Of a DNA stretch of 64,000 bases, positions 9,968-20,680 are shown piece by piece. The stretch is from the NCBI GenBank assembly GCA_030686995.1, contig CM060697.1, forward strand, positions 38,489,459 to 38,553,458, written 5' to 3'. The notes beneath the pieces are model-generated. The model ran no database searches, was not told the DNA's origin, and saw nothing but the letters and a program-made list of their open reading frames with translations. Position 1 is the first letter of the stretch. Each line of letters opens with the position of its first letter. A program made the position numbers and the translations under genes. Source of the stretch: Artemisia argyi. Its lineage: Eukaryota; Streptophyta; Magnoliopsida; Asterales; Asteraceae.

Positions 9968-10789
9968 ATGTCATCTCCCAACAACCAAAAACCTAAGGTT
10001 TCAAGAACCGCAAGGATCTCCGTCAAACCCGTTTGGAGGAGAAAACTTGATTCTTGTCATAACTCAAGTGATGTTGTTCCAAGTCAACCAATTACCAAAC
10101 CTCAAACCCACAAGAATGATTCATCTCACAACCTATCACCCACTCATTCCCTCATTCATGCTTCTTCTTATGATGAGCATGCTCAATCCCAAAACAATAA
10201 TCCCAATTTCTCAATCAATACTTCTCATGTTGCTCATTCAACAAAAACACCATCAACTCATGAAACATCTCTTCCACCCATATCATGTTTTCATGATTAC
10301 CCAAGCTCAATCATGTCTCCACCACCAAGAGTACCACCACCACATCCTACAACTTCACATGACTCTCTCATGTTGCAAGTTCAAATTTTCACCCAAGACA
10401 ACTATCAAGCTCCACCACCATTACCTTCCTCCGAACAATTGAAGTTCGTTGAGGAGCTAAAAGAGGCTCATGAGCTTAGTGCCCTTTTAGCATTACATCT
10501 TGCACAACACAATTTGGATCCACCACAATCAAGCTCACCATCATCACCACATAACACAAACCAAATTGAGAAGCATGTTAACAATTGCCCTTGTTGCATC
10601 TTCCTTCAACAACAAACCATTGCTTTGAATGAGCACTTCACTTGGATTGAGTATCTTCTTACTAGATCTCAGCAAACACCATCACTTGAACAACATCAAC
10701 CAACAAACCCAACTTCAAATCCACCTCCTCCAAGCTCCACATCTCCAAACCAACCAACATCCATGCAACCAAATGTTTACCTCCATTAA
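9968..10789 (+). CDS. Unrecognised ORF of element A (Pro/Ser/His/Asn-rich)
   Basis: About 274 codons from ATG 9968, chosen because a TATA box and clean leader precede it; the frame is open upstream to 9827. The N-terminus is basic (RTARISVKPVWRRK). A long low-complexity region rich in Ser, Pro, His and Asn follows. A helical segment about 160-185 residues in (EELKEAHELSALLALHLAQ) and an NNCPCC motif follow, then a proline-rich tail. The frame is intact although pol is gone, so it may be under selection. It occupies the place of the Sirevirus env-like ORF, but I see no signal peptide or membrane segment. Function unknown. Confidence 0.5.
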   Translation: MSSPNNQKPKVSRTARISVKPVWRRKLDSCHNSSDVVPSQPITKPQTHKNDSSHNLSPTHSLIHASSYDEHAQSQNNNPNFSINTSHVAHSTKTPSTHETSLPPISCFHDYPSSIMSPPPRVPPPHPTTSHDSLMLQVQIFTQDNYQAPPPLPSSEQLKFVEELKEAHELSALLALHLAQHNLDPPQSSSPSSPHNTNQIEKHVNNCPCCIFLQQQTIALNEHFTWIEYLLTRSQQTPSLEQHQPTNPTSNPPPPSSTSPNQPTSMQPNVYLH

Positions 10790-11137
10790 GCTACCAACAT
10801 GATCCCCATTCACCATTCTCACCCAAGCATTTTATATGCTTATCTTTCTCATTTTCAAATAAAACACCTCAACCATTTTGGAATTCAAGAAAGTTTGATG
10901 ACACTCTTTGTTGGCACAATAGGATATTCTACTTAGTATTAGGATTCCATCATTATAGCTTATGTAATAATGATTGTGTAGTTGACATAATCATTTTAAA
11001 TTAATGAATGCTTTTATGTGTGTTTAAAATTCTTCTTTGCCATGCTATTAGTTGTTATCATGTTAAATATATATTTGCTTGTGCCTCTAATATTTTTCTT
11101 GCAAGAGTTCCATAGCTCAAACCCTTGGTGCCCTCAA
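10790..11137 (+). other. 3' untranslated region of element A
   Basis: Non-coding AT-rich DNA between the ORF stop and the first polypurine block. Nothing else recognised. Confidence 0.5.
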
Positions 11138-11303
11138 ATGAGGGGGAGCATACATCAAGGGGGAGCCTTTTTATTATCGGCTTAAACCTTTTTGATTCTA
11201 CAAAAAGGGGGAGAAGTGAATATAAACTCACTAAATACTTGTCTAAAAAATAACTTTTGGATTTAATGAGTTTAGGTTTTGTAATCATCAAAAAGGGGGA
11301 GAT
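11138..11303 (+). other. Multiple polypurine tracts of element A
   Basis: Four AGGGGGAG-type blocks at about 11141, 11157, 11202 and 11291-11303. The last one, AAAAAGGGGGAGAT, abuts the 3' LTR. Repeated polypurine tracts are described for Sireviruses. Only the last is positioned to prime plus-strand DNA at the LTR border. Confidence 0.75.
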
Positions 11304-13072
11304 TGTTGATATAAATAATTGACTAAAAACATTATTCATATCTTTCGATATCTCTAAGTTTTGATAATCACAAAACGAAAACTCATCAAACCAAAGGATA
11401 TGACGTAAACAAGTATTTAGTAGTAAATACTCATTTTCACCATCTAATCACTTAAGGTATGAATAAACAAAGTGATTAATGCATTATAAGATCAAAGGAA
11501 ATTTTGTATTAATACATAACATTTTATAAAATGTTTTTGACATTTTATAAATATTTGTAAATCATTTTTGGTATAGCTTTATTAAACCACAAAGATATGA
11601 TTTCAAATTTCAAACCAAAAAGGGCAAATTTTATCCAGAAAAACTTTTCAAACGTTTAGGAGGGCGGCCCCCTTAAAGTTACTAGGCGGCCCCCTTAATC
11701 ATTAAGGGGACTGGCCTATAATTAAGGGGACCGGCACGCTCCCGAACAGTAAAATCTGGCCCTTTAAATACTGGATCATTTTACACACTTTCCTCACCTT
11801 TTTGCACTAGAAACTTTCTGATCTAAACATCCATTTCCTTTCTCTAAAAATCCTTTGATCTTATATACTTTGATCTTTGTTTGAAAGTGATTCAAGCCTC
11901 AACATTCAAAGTGCAAAGAGAAGAATACTTCTAGTAGAAGTATTACAACTTAGTATCATCTTGCTATCTAAGTTGCTTGTTTATATTTTCTTGTAAATCT
12001 TTCATTCTTTGGTGAATAAGGTGTATGTATTAGTTAGCTAGATTTAGTTGAAGAATCTAGAATTGTTGTAAGTGTAAAGTGGAACTTGAAGTGAAGAAGA
12101 AGGGTTAGATAGTATTGGTAATAGGAGATTGTAGCAATAGGGACTTGTTGTGAAGATATTGAGGGTTCCAAGTGAAGAAGACATTAGTGGTATAAAGGTG
12201 TGAAGACATTAGTGACTTGAAGGTGTCAAGACATTAGTGGCTTAAAGGTGTGAAGACATTAGTGACTTGATGGTGTCAAGACATTAGTGCCTTAAAGGTG
12301 TGAAGACATTAGTGACTTGAAGGTGTCAAGACATTAGTGCCTTAAAGGTGTGAAGACATTAGTGCTTTGTAGGTGTCAAGACATTAGTGCCTTGAAGGTG
12401 TGAAGATACTTGTGGTGTGAAGAAGTTTTGAAGTAGTGCTAAGGTGTGAAGAAGAAGTGGTGTGATATTTGGTGTGAGATTGGTTCTAGCTACGATTAGA
12501 ACTCGACATCTTGCTTTGTGTCGTTAATTGGTGTAAGCTTTTGGTGTGTACGGTTTTCTCCTCCATAAGGGAGGTTATTGACTTAGTGAAGAAAACTCTC
12601 GAGTTCGGTGCTCAGGGAGTGGAGTAGGGCAAGGAAGGTGTCCTTGTAGCCGAACCACTATAAATCCTTTGTCTCTCGGTTTGATCTTTCCATCTCTTAC
12701 TCATTGCTTGCTTACTTACTAGCTTTTCATATATTGTTAATATTGTGTGTTGTGCATATATTGATTTCACATAAAGATCAAACTAGGTTCCATTTAAAAC
12801 ATTAATTATAGTTTAGTAAAATATAAGTATAAACAATTACTAAGACACATATATCTCTATTAGTACAAACTTGTAATTAAGTAAGATATATGAAATTATA
12901 ATTTCTATTCAACACTTTAAATAAGTAGTGTATATATGATATATGTGAATTAGTTTGTATCTATACTTTAGCTTCAAAGGTTTTTACAATTACCATCAAT
13001 TCTTTGAAAAGCAAATTCTTATTAAACGAAAAAGACGCAAAACTATTCAACCCCCCCTTCTAGTTTTCCACA
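11304..13072 (+). repeat. 3' LTR of element A
   Basis: Same length as the 5' LTR, starts TGTTGATATAAATAATTG and ends TTCCACA, then the ATAGT target duplication. Differences from the 5' copy are mostly single substitutions, with a cluster in the minisatellite. Confidence 0.9.
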
Positions 13073-13077
13073 ATAGT

Positions 13078-13905
13078 CACATGAATATTTCACAATGTGA
13101 TTATTTTAAAGGTATTGGTCACATATAATACCCTTATAATGTGGCCATAAACACAATTTAGATACAAATTTGTGATATGGTGTGACTATTGTAAAGCATA
13201 TAGTCACATGATCGTGCTACAATTAAATGTGACTATACAGATTAGGGTTTAGGAAGCAAACACACACTAAACTTTAGATACGCATATTAACTTATGTGAC
13301 CATATGTATCGGATTTTAGTTACACTTAATCATGTATGCCTATGGTTTAGAGTGACCATATATGACATTTGGTCACACCGTTCAAGTGTGTGACATGTAT
13401 TTGTCACTTTTAAATGCATATCATGACTAATGCTTCAAACTTACTTTTCTGTTATCACACGTTTCAAATCATATGTGGCTAAATATTCAGCAAACAATAG
13501 TAGTCACGTTTAAATAATGTTTGAGAAACTTGACTATATGATCTAGCCACATACACAATTACTTCATGTGACCATATATGGATTTTGGTCACACTCTTCA
13601 ATTGTGTGACATATATTTGTCACATATGTATATATATAGTGTAACTAATGTTTCAAACTTATTTGTATCCGTCACACGTCCCAAATTATAAGTGACTAAA
13701 TAATAAAAAAAAATACCAGTTACCTCTAGTCACGTAAATATTCAAATGGTGTGGCTATAGCCTCAGATGTAATTTCGAAATGGTCACACAAGTCGAATCA
13801 AGTGTGGTTGTTTATTTTATTCTGGTACATTTAGTCACATAAAAAAGTTACTGTGTGGCTGTTCGAAAAACAACATGTGTGACGAATTCCTAGTTTTGTA
13901 CTAGT
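13078..13905. mobile_element. CACTA-like element, right part with terminus
   Basis: Continuation of the element split by A. Dense TGTGAC/GTCACA subterminal repeats end in TTTTGTACTAGTG, which on the minus strand reads CACTAGTACAAAA, a typical CACTA terminal inverted repeat start. The next bases (TCA) could be half of a 3-bp duplication but cannot be checked because the other end is missing. No transposase is visible, so it is a non-autonomous or deleted copy. Confidence 0.65.
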
Positions 13906-15098
13906 GTCATCATATCCGGATGCTCGAAAGCTAACAATGAATACAACAATACGGTTGGGTATGGATAACATTTAGGATATAAATTGGTGTAAAAAAATAA
14001 AAATAAACAAACAAATAGATTAAGTCCTAAGTGAGGTTAATCACTTTCCCAACCATCCCATGAATAAGACTCCATTGAATAACTCACGCTTTTTGACTCA
14101 TGTAACTCACACTTTAGGTAGACACGAATTATTCTCAATAAACTCTTATTCAAAGAATAAACCTTAGTTGCCGTTCCCATAACGGCCAACTCCCATTCAA
14201 TCCATAAATATAGTACAACAATAAATAGTGACGATATCATCCACTTAATACAAAACTTTACATAATTGGCTAAAACAAACTTCCAAATTTTTTTACTTCT
14301 TTCTTTTATTTTTCTTTTATTAATTTTTTTTTTATTTTTTTTTATTTATTTTTTTAACATCAAAATATACATAAACTTGAACTAAAATGTGTAAAATTTT
14401 ACCACATCACTATAACGATAACTCTGGATAATTTTCCATACTTTTCATAACATCAGAAAATACGGTAAATAGTGAATGTAGTAAGCACACGAAAACTAAC
14501 AAGATTCAAATTATACAATATTTACTTTTACTCTAATTGCATTGTGCAATTTCCCGACCTAACCAAATATAATGAATTTGCGCACACGAACTCAGGTAAA
14601 GCAAGGAACCACACTTTGCCTAAAGTGACTAACAACGGATATTAATCTACAAGGTAGGCTAAGGTTTAAGGTGTAACGAAACAATTAACACAGGTGTATG
14701 AAACGAAAGGAATGGCTCTGAGGGTTTTTCTAGGGGTATCTTACTCAAAAAATGAGAGTAACAAAGGGTTTTATATGGGAGTTAACTAACCAGTGTAGTT
14801 AGTTAATAACACAAAACATATAATAGGCTTTTTGGGTGTAATCCTAGAAATTTACCAAGTTAGAAAAGTCACTCTAATTGTATCAATAATACTCATTATG
14901 GTGGACTCAAATAGTATACAAGCGAAGCTCTAAAGTTTACTAGTAACATGCACAAAAATATTTTAGCAAATAAAGTTATGTGTGCGGCTATGCAACTTAG
15001 ATTTAACAAAAATATGCTAAAAAATTTTGAATTTTGATACATTAAGTATAGATTAAAGCATATTTTTGAAAATTTAGGACAAGCGTTCTAGTTCTCCA
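13906..15098 (-). repeat. Probable 3' LTR of element F, left border unresolved
   Basis: This lies directly beyond the F polypurine tract on the minus strand, so it should be its 3' LTR. The right edge ...TTCTCCA at 15098 fits an LTR end. A minus-strand TATA (CCATATAAAACCC, about 14768-14780) and a T-rich stretch at 14285-14355 are inside. I cannot place the left border because the 5' LTR is not in the window. The small minus-strand frame at 14037-14240 looks spurious. Confidence 0.45.
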
Positions 15099-15134
15099 TC
15101 CCCCCACTTAAGTTAAACAACGTCCTCGTTGTTT
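15099..15134 (-). other. Polypurine tract and hairpin of element F
   Basis: On the minus strand a hairpin (stem AAACAACG with CGTTGTTT, loop AGGA) is followed within about 5 nt by TAAGTGGGGGGA, the likely plus-strand primer beside the 3' LTR. Plus-strand stem positions are 15115-15122 and 15127-15134. Confidence 0.65.
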
Positions 15135-15736
15135 GTAACTGAAATTAAAAACGGGAAATTAAAAAGAATTAGAATGGAGAACTCCCCTGAGATTTGCTCG
15201 GTTTGATCCTTCATTATGCGTTTCTTGAGCAAAATCTACTTTCTTGTGGATGACGTCTCAACAGAAAGTAAAGAAAATATAAACACCACCATTAAGCAAC
15301 ACACCTGAATTAAGAAAATCACGACTTGTGCGTAATTCATTAGTGGTTAGTAAAAATAAAACCTAAAAAATTAAAAATTAAAATCTGTAAAAAGCATCAG
15401 GTCAGTCGATACGCTGCATCCATGGAAAGGGATGTGCCGTATCGAGCCTGGAATTGGTACGAATCAAAGAATAAGATGCGTCACATCCTTAACCAGGGAT
15501 GTGCCGCATTAAATAAACTGACAAAATGTTATAAAATCTAAAAAGAAAATAAAAATGCAGAAAAATAAAAGATATGATTTGTGTAGTTAATACGCCGCAT
15601 CTACGGGATGAGATGCGCCGCATCTAACATAGATCTGACAGACTCGACACAAAAACAGTAAAGATAAATCCGGGTTGTCTCCCGGTGAGCACTTTTCTTT
15701 ATTCCAGAGTCTTCAAGTTAGACTCATCTTCAGCTC
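15135..15736 (-). other. 3' untranslated region of F with GATRCG/CGYATC motif array
   Basis: No gene. Between about 15395 and 15625 there are repeated near-palindromic 13-mers of type GATGCGCCGCATC (a perfect odd palindrome near 15610). The same motif crowds the other end of F at 40630-41130. At about 15668 GGGTTGTCTCCCGG resembles GGGTTGCCTCCCAA at 20589 in G. In both elements it stands shortly after the last coding frame. Confidence 0.6.
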
Positions 15737-16610
15737 CTATTTTGTATCATTGTAGAAGTCGAAAGCATCATGCTCCCAAATCTTCAAGCTAGTGATATCG
15801 AGCGTATCTTTGCCATCTTTGATTTCCACCCCATTCCTTCTCAGAATCTGTATAAGCGAAGTTCTACCCCTTTCGGGTAGTGATGATAAAACAATACATT
15901 GAAAATTATCATTATTAAGTAGGCATGTATACACAAGATGGGGCGGTAACTCAACAAACACTTCATGGTATTCAGCGGTCTTCTTAGTTTTCCTATGTTT
16001 GTTGTTAACCTCACAATCATACCACTCATCATCAAAATCACTAATGATATCATTCCTTAGTTCAGTTGGTACATTAAGATCAATGAATTCTTTAAATTCT
16101 TCATGATTTGGTTGAGGTGATACGTTTTAGATCAAAGTCTCTCCCATTAATCTAGCTTCTAGGTCGAGGTCCATTTGTTCTCTTAATCCTAGCATATAAA
16201 CTCCTCTAATTATGCTCTTAACAGGATTATGGCATTTAAAGATTTGTTTGTTATTCCCTACTTTTAATGAAACCTTTCTTTTATAAACATCAATCTTAGT
16301 ATGGGCAGTAGACAAGAAAGGTCTTCCAAGGATTAAGGAAATCTTAATATCCTCGGGTATATCTATCACAACAAAGTCTACTGGAAATACAAACTTCTCG
16401 ATCCTAAGTAGCACATTTTCAGCAATCCCCTCAGGTTGTTTTACCGTTTTATCTGCCAATCCAATAAGTAGCTTAGTTGGTATTAATTTTCCTAAGCCTA
16501 GGGTAGCAAATGCCTTAAAGGGTATTAAAATAACACTAGCTCCTAAGTCAGCTAAAGCATTATTGAAAGACATATCATTAATAGAACAATGCAAAGTAAA
16601 ACTTCCTGGG
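15737..16610 (-). pseudogene. Retropepsin and C-terminal tail of element F
   Basis: The protease domain reads DLGAS (active-site D-[ST]-G variant) near 16540 and LILGRPFL near 16315, the usual Athila-type flap and helix region, followed by RGVYMLGLREQMDLDLE. The frame meets TAA at 16127-16129 and then stays open for another 129 codons to TAG 15737. This tail is acidic and then resembles the protease-RT linker (VELPPHLVY) before ending. The N-terminal half of the domain was separated by insertion of G. The single stop could be a lesion or a suppressible codon. Confidence 0.7.
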
Positions 16611-18052
16611 TGATGTGCGGGATTGCGCCCTCACAAAAGGTTTTACCTCTCAAGGGATCTTGAGAAGCTCGCAATCCCCACTAGGTAGTGTACCTGATCG
16701 TTGTAGTATAGTATAGTGACAAGTACCGGGGGATTGATCGTTCAACTCAAGAATAGTGTTCGCTAGGATTAAAAAGTCTACTAAACTAGGTCTAAAGGTG
16801 AGGGATGATTCTTCTTGTATTTTTTTATATTTTTATAAAAGCAAGTAAAAATCTCGTTTTTGGAGGAGTGGGCGGAATTAGTTGCTAGTCAACTAACCCA
16901 ATTAACTAAAGATGTAATCAAAATAAAATAAAATAATCTTAAACTAATTTGTGGTGGAAACAATAATGATAGAAAATGTGTTTACTTAGATTTCACTACT
17001 CCCTAGATATCTTTTACCGGTTGATTAGCTTGTTACAATTGCATGGATGACGGGTTATATTCCTTAATACTAGTCGTAGGGCTGTGTACGATATTCCCTA
17101 ACTCTATAGGCTTCTACTTCATTCTAGGTCGAGCTGACTACTAGCTCCTAACATAGTATCACTAGAAGTTGCCTACGCATTAAATACATCAAATAAATCG
17201 TAGTACACCTCCGATCATGTTTCTTAAGAAGTTCAAGCAAGTTACCAAATGGAAGTCTGCCAGTTTTCTTAAGCCTAACATCGAATTCAATCATCCACAA
17301 CAATTATAAACAAACCATCAACCAATAATTAACATCTAGGTTTCATTACATCTAAGCAAACACAAGAAAAACCTAGCCTAGCATGTTAAAAAGAAGACAA
17401 GCATAAGATAAAATCAAACAACACATAGAAATATTGAATGATTATTGGAAAACTTATCTTCAATTGAACATGGATGGAACAAGGGTTGAAACCCTTGTTG
17501 TTACAGAAAATTCTTCTAGGCTTTGCACACAAAAGTTCTCCAAAAGTTCCACACTTATGAATGAAAATTAGAAAACTATATATAGATTTTACACCTTGCG
17601 GAATCACGTTGTAGTGTGTGACGCCGTCAACTCACCGCCAAATTAAAGGTCGTATTGCCTAGTTCCAATCTTGACGTCGTCATGTTGAGAATAAGCTCTG
17701 GGCTGTCACGCATAAGTTGCTCCTGATGGCCTTGGTGACGCCGTCAGGCATTTTTGCCTTGAAATTATTCTGGGCCGTCATGTGTATTTTCCATATCCAC
17801 CTCTTTTGCCAAGCTTGACGCCGTCACTTGTATGGCCTTGACGCCGTCAGGTACTGTTCCCAGCAAGGATTTTGAGACTTTGTCGTTTTCTTCACTTAAT
17901 CGCTCTAAAACGTCCAAAATGCTTCCTTTTCCAGATTTCTTCTCAAAAGTACCTAAAATGACAAAGGAACAATTTAGGGCAATAATTGATCATATAATCA
18001 CGAATTCGGGATTAAATGACCCCCTAAAAGCGGTAAACTTTTTACCTTATCA
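16611..18052 (-). repeat. 3' LTR of element G
   Basis: 1442 bp. On the minus strand, U3 lies at high coordinates and ends at a TATA box CTATATATAG (17576-17585). R and U5 run down to 16611. It differs from the other LTR by several dozen substitutions and small indels, so G is older than D or E. Confidence 0.85.
17576..17860 (-). promoter_or_regulatory. TGACG-palindrome array upstream of TATA in G LTR
   Basis: The 11-mer TGACGCCGTCA (two TGACG half sites around one base) or close variants occur at about 17618, 17671, 17735, 17815 and 17837, plus half sites, all within 290 bp upstream of the minus-strand TATA at 17576-17585. TGACG is the core of plant bZIP (TGA-class) sites, so an enhancer role is plausible. 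The other two copies of this LTR have equivalent arrays at 22772-23030 and 60412-60640. Confidence 0.6.
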
Positions 18053-18092
18053 AATACGCTTACACTTGAGATTTGCTTGTCCTCAAGCAAAT
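18053..18092 (-). other. PPT-like block and hairpin beside the 3' LTR of G
   Basis: The stem ATTTGCTTG (18071-18079) with CAAGCAAAT (18084-18092) and plus-strand loop TCCT is followed (minus-strand sense) by CTCAAGTGTAAGCG and the LTR. The purine tract is degraded, unlike those of F and E. Confidence 0.5.
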
Positions 18093-19782
18093 GCGCTTTT
18101 ATTCTAATCAAAATACAAGCTAGGGGTCATTTAACACTAATATAAAAGTAATTACAACAAATAATCGTTCCACTTAAAACCAAAAACAAGCACGAAGGTT
18201 ATACACTAGCATCTCACAAATAGTGTTTAGATACTCACATCTCTCGGGTGTAATAAAGTATATATCACAATATGGAAATGGAAAACATCTCTCACTACCT
18301 GTCATAGCAAATAGATTACCATAGGGTTGGGAAAGGATCAAACCTCCACCACTTGGCGTAAGCACCTAGGATAAACTATCAAAGAGGTCTTTTAAAGGGT
18401 TATAACGTGAGGCGTAGGGATAAGATAAACACGGTTATGTTGGATAAAGGCAATATTTATGGTGGTGAGTTAATCATCTTGGTTAATTACATGTATAATA
18501 TGGCGTTGCTAAGCCAAGACTCGAGTCGACTTAAGCTAATCATAAACTAATAAAAATATAAAATAAACATAAAAGGAAACGGGATGGTAGTCCGTATGTT
18601 TTTTCTCTTTTTTTTTTCTATTTTTTTTTTCTTTTTCTTGATTTTTTGATTTTTTTTTCATACACTCTAACCCTACCATCCAAAATAATACATCATAGGG
18701 GATTTACGTCCTCCTTACACTTGAACTTTTACATACTTTACAATCAAATATTCTAATGACTCGAATCAAGATAATCAAAACAGTTGGAGTACTTTTAAAA
18801 TTAACGCACATATGGGGGTAATAATTGACGTCATCCCCATTACTCCAAAACACTAGTACTTTACCCATGAGTCCCAATCGTCCCAAAACAATATGTACAA
18901 GATATGACTCGACTTAGCAACCATGTAATCAATTAGACAATTAATTAAGGGTTTAAACAAATAACAATAATGCACTAAAGATGAGTGCATACCTGGAAGG
19001 CTAAGGCGATTTGGTTGCACAATTGGGGTGGATTGTAACAAATTCCATCTTTAAGTAAGATGCTTAAAGTTAGAAACGAAAAAGATAGGCTCGGAGGGGT
19101 GTACTAGGGGTATCGTGTACTAAAAATGAGTACATCGCAAAGTTGTGGGAGAAATTAAATGACTTTATAGTCAAGTAACTTGACTTCATTGGTTAAGTAA
19201 TTTATGGTATGGGTTTAACACAAGGGTGATCCTGATGCCTCTTATCATGTAGTAAATTGTAACTACACGAATGTAGTCTCACTAGCGGTCTCGGGATGCA
19301 TCACTAACGCAAGTTCTAGAATCTAAGTACTACCGGTACACTCATAAGCTCTAAGGCTTCTCCTAACAAGTCTAGGGGCGAACCTCACTTAGTAGAAGGC
19401 CAGTACGAGTCCTTGACGCCTCAACTAACGGATGCTAACTAGTGCACTTCTTGGATCGCTGGCGCGTTACTTGCATAACGGATGGTCACGAAGTCATACA
19501 CTAGTGCTGGCGCGTTAGCCAATTAATCTAATACTTGGATGGTCACTACCTTTTTCTTTTATAAAATTTTTGAGTGGTACGGTTTTTTGTGCTAGTCATA
19601 CAATCTCTTATCCATGAGACACTTATTAAGGCTAAAGCTTCACTCCTAAATGTTGTAAAAAAATTTAAACTTGGCGCTAAAATTGACCTAACAAGTATTT
19701 TTCTCAGTTTTATTAGACACCTACTATCAAAAAACAAACTCAAGTGCAATTGTACTCTCTAAGGTATCATTATTTACCCTCC
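18093..19782 (-). other. Non-coding interior of G resembling an F-type LTR
   Basis: No gene. It shares an ordered set of landmarks with the F 3' LTR: a T-rich stretch (18600-18660 against 14285-14355), then TAGGGGTATC followed by TACTAAAAATGAGTA (19103 against 14731), then a polypurine and hairpin block (19783 against 15099). It may be a captured LTR relic inside G. Similarity is moderate and judged by eye. Confidence 0.4.
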
Positions 19783-19816
19783 CCTTACACTTAGGCTAAA
19801 CATTGTCCCCAATGTT
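19783..19816 (-). other. Second PPT-like block and hairpin in G
   Basis: Minus-strand sense: stem AACATTG with CAATGTT (plus-strand 19799-19805 and 19810-19816), loop GGGA, then CCTAAGTGTAAGGGGAGGG. It is much closer to a functional polypurine tract than the block at 18053, but it lies 1.7 kb from the present LTR. Confidence 0.55.
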
Positions 19817-20680
19817 CAATGAAAAGGATGTCAAAGTAATGAAGGTAAAAGAATGAAAATAAATACTCCCCTGATTCGTTCGGTGTGGATAGTGTGTCAA
19901 CAAGGTTAGATCTTCTTCCCAGAAAATGAACTTTGAAAGCTTCCCTCCAGAAATATAAATCGTCCTCTTGTCCAATGTAACCTGTTAAACCTGAGAAAAC
20001 AATCAAGGCAAACCTCGCGTAAAATCGGCGGCAATCTGTATATACTAAAAATCCTAGAAAGCAAATTAAGATATAATGCTTGCGGAATGAATGTTTGCAG
20101 ATTTCTTGGAGTTTATAAAACTAATGAATCAACAAAAACTTTAAGACTCTGGTATAAGCAAAACTTGCAAAATTTTTCAGAATTTTGGTATCTGACGCCA
20201 TCAGGTTATAACTCCTGACGCCGTCAGAATGGTCCTGCAAAAATCTCATGTTAAGTTTCCAGAAAATTTCTGGAAAAACTTATGCCTTACTTCCTGGAAA
20301 ATCCTGCAAAACATCATTATGACTCGATACAAGCATTTGACTCAAACAATTACTAACACACATGTTCATTTAATATTGTTGTGGTTCATGCTCAATTTTG
20401 TTCTTATAAACAAATTTGGGTCTCCTTTACACTTAGCTTTTGCAAAATACCTTTATATGTAATTAAGACGAAGTTAAAAACAAAATAAAGCATTTTCACA
20501 ATTTATTTTGAATCATGATCCACAAATAATAAAAATAAAACACGCATACGGAAACAAATAAAATCAAACAAACAAAACAAATAAAACTTGGGTTGCCTCC
20601 CAAGAAGCGCTTTTCTTTATTTACGAGTCTTGTAGCTAGACTCAAAGTCGTGTGCTACGTTTTCCTTTCCGCTTTTCAAT
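19817..20680 (-). other. 3' untranslated region of G
   Basis: No gene. Two further TGACGCCRTCA palindromes occur at about 20193 and 20216. GGGTTGCCTCCCAAGAAGCG at 20589 matches the position and sequence type of the block at 15668 in F. Confidence 0.5.

Larger units (their letters stand above)
4726..13072 (+). mobile_element. Element A: non-autonomous Sirevirus-like LTR retrotransposon
   Basis: A complete element of 8347 bp with two 1769-bp LTRs (TG...CA) and the 5-bp target duplication ATAGT at 4721-4725 and 13073-13077. An initiator-tRNA-Met-type PBS follows the 5' LTR. Repeated polypurine blocks precede the 3' LTR, a feature I associate with Sireviruses (Copia). The interior has a Copia-type gag with one stop, a 2.1-kb spacer and one unrelated ORF. 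Protease, integrase, RT and RNase H are absent, so mobility must have depended on a partner. I count roughly 25 to 30 differences between LTRs (about 1.5 percent), so it is fairly young. Confidence 0.85.

Noticed and set aside
16690..16730. tRNA-Asp gene or tRNA-derived SINE in the G LTRs
   Set aside because: Only the 5' part of the tRNA is matched and it has a 4- to 5-base insertion. No anticodon arm or B box follows, and it occurs at the same place in all three LTRs. Kept as a possible primer-contact segment instead.
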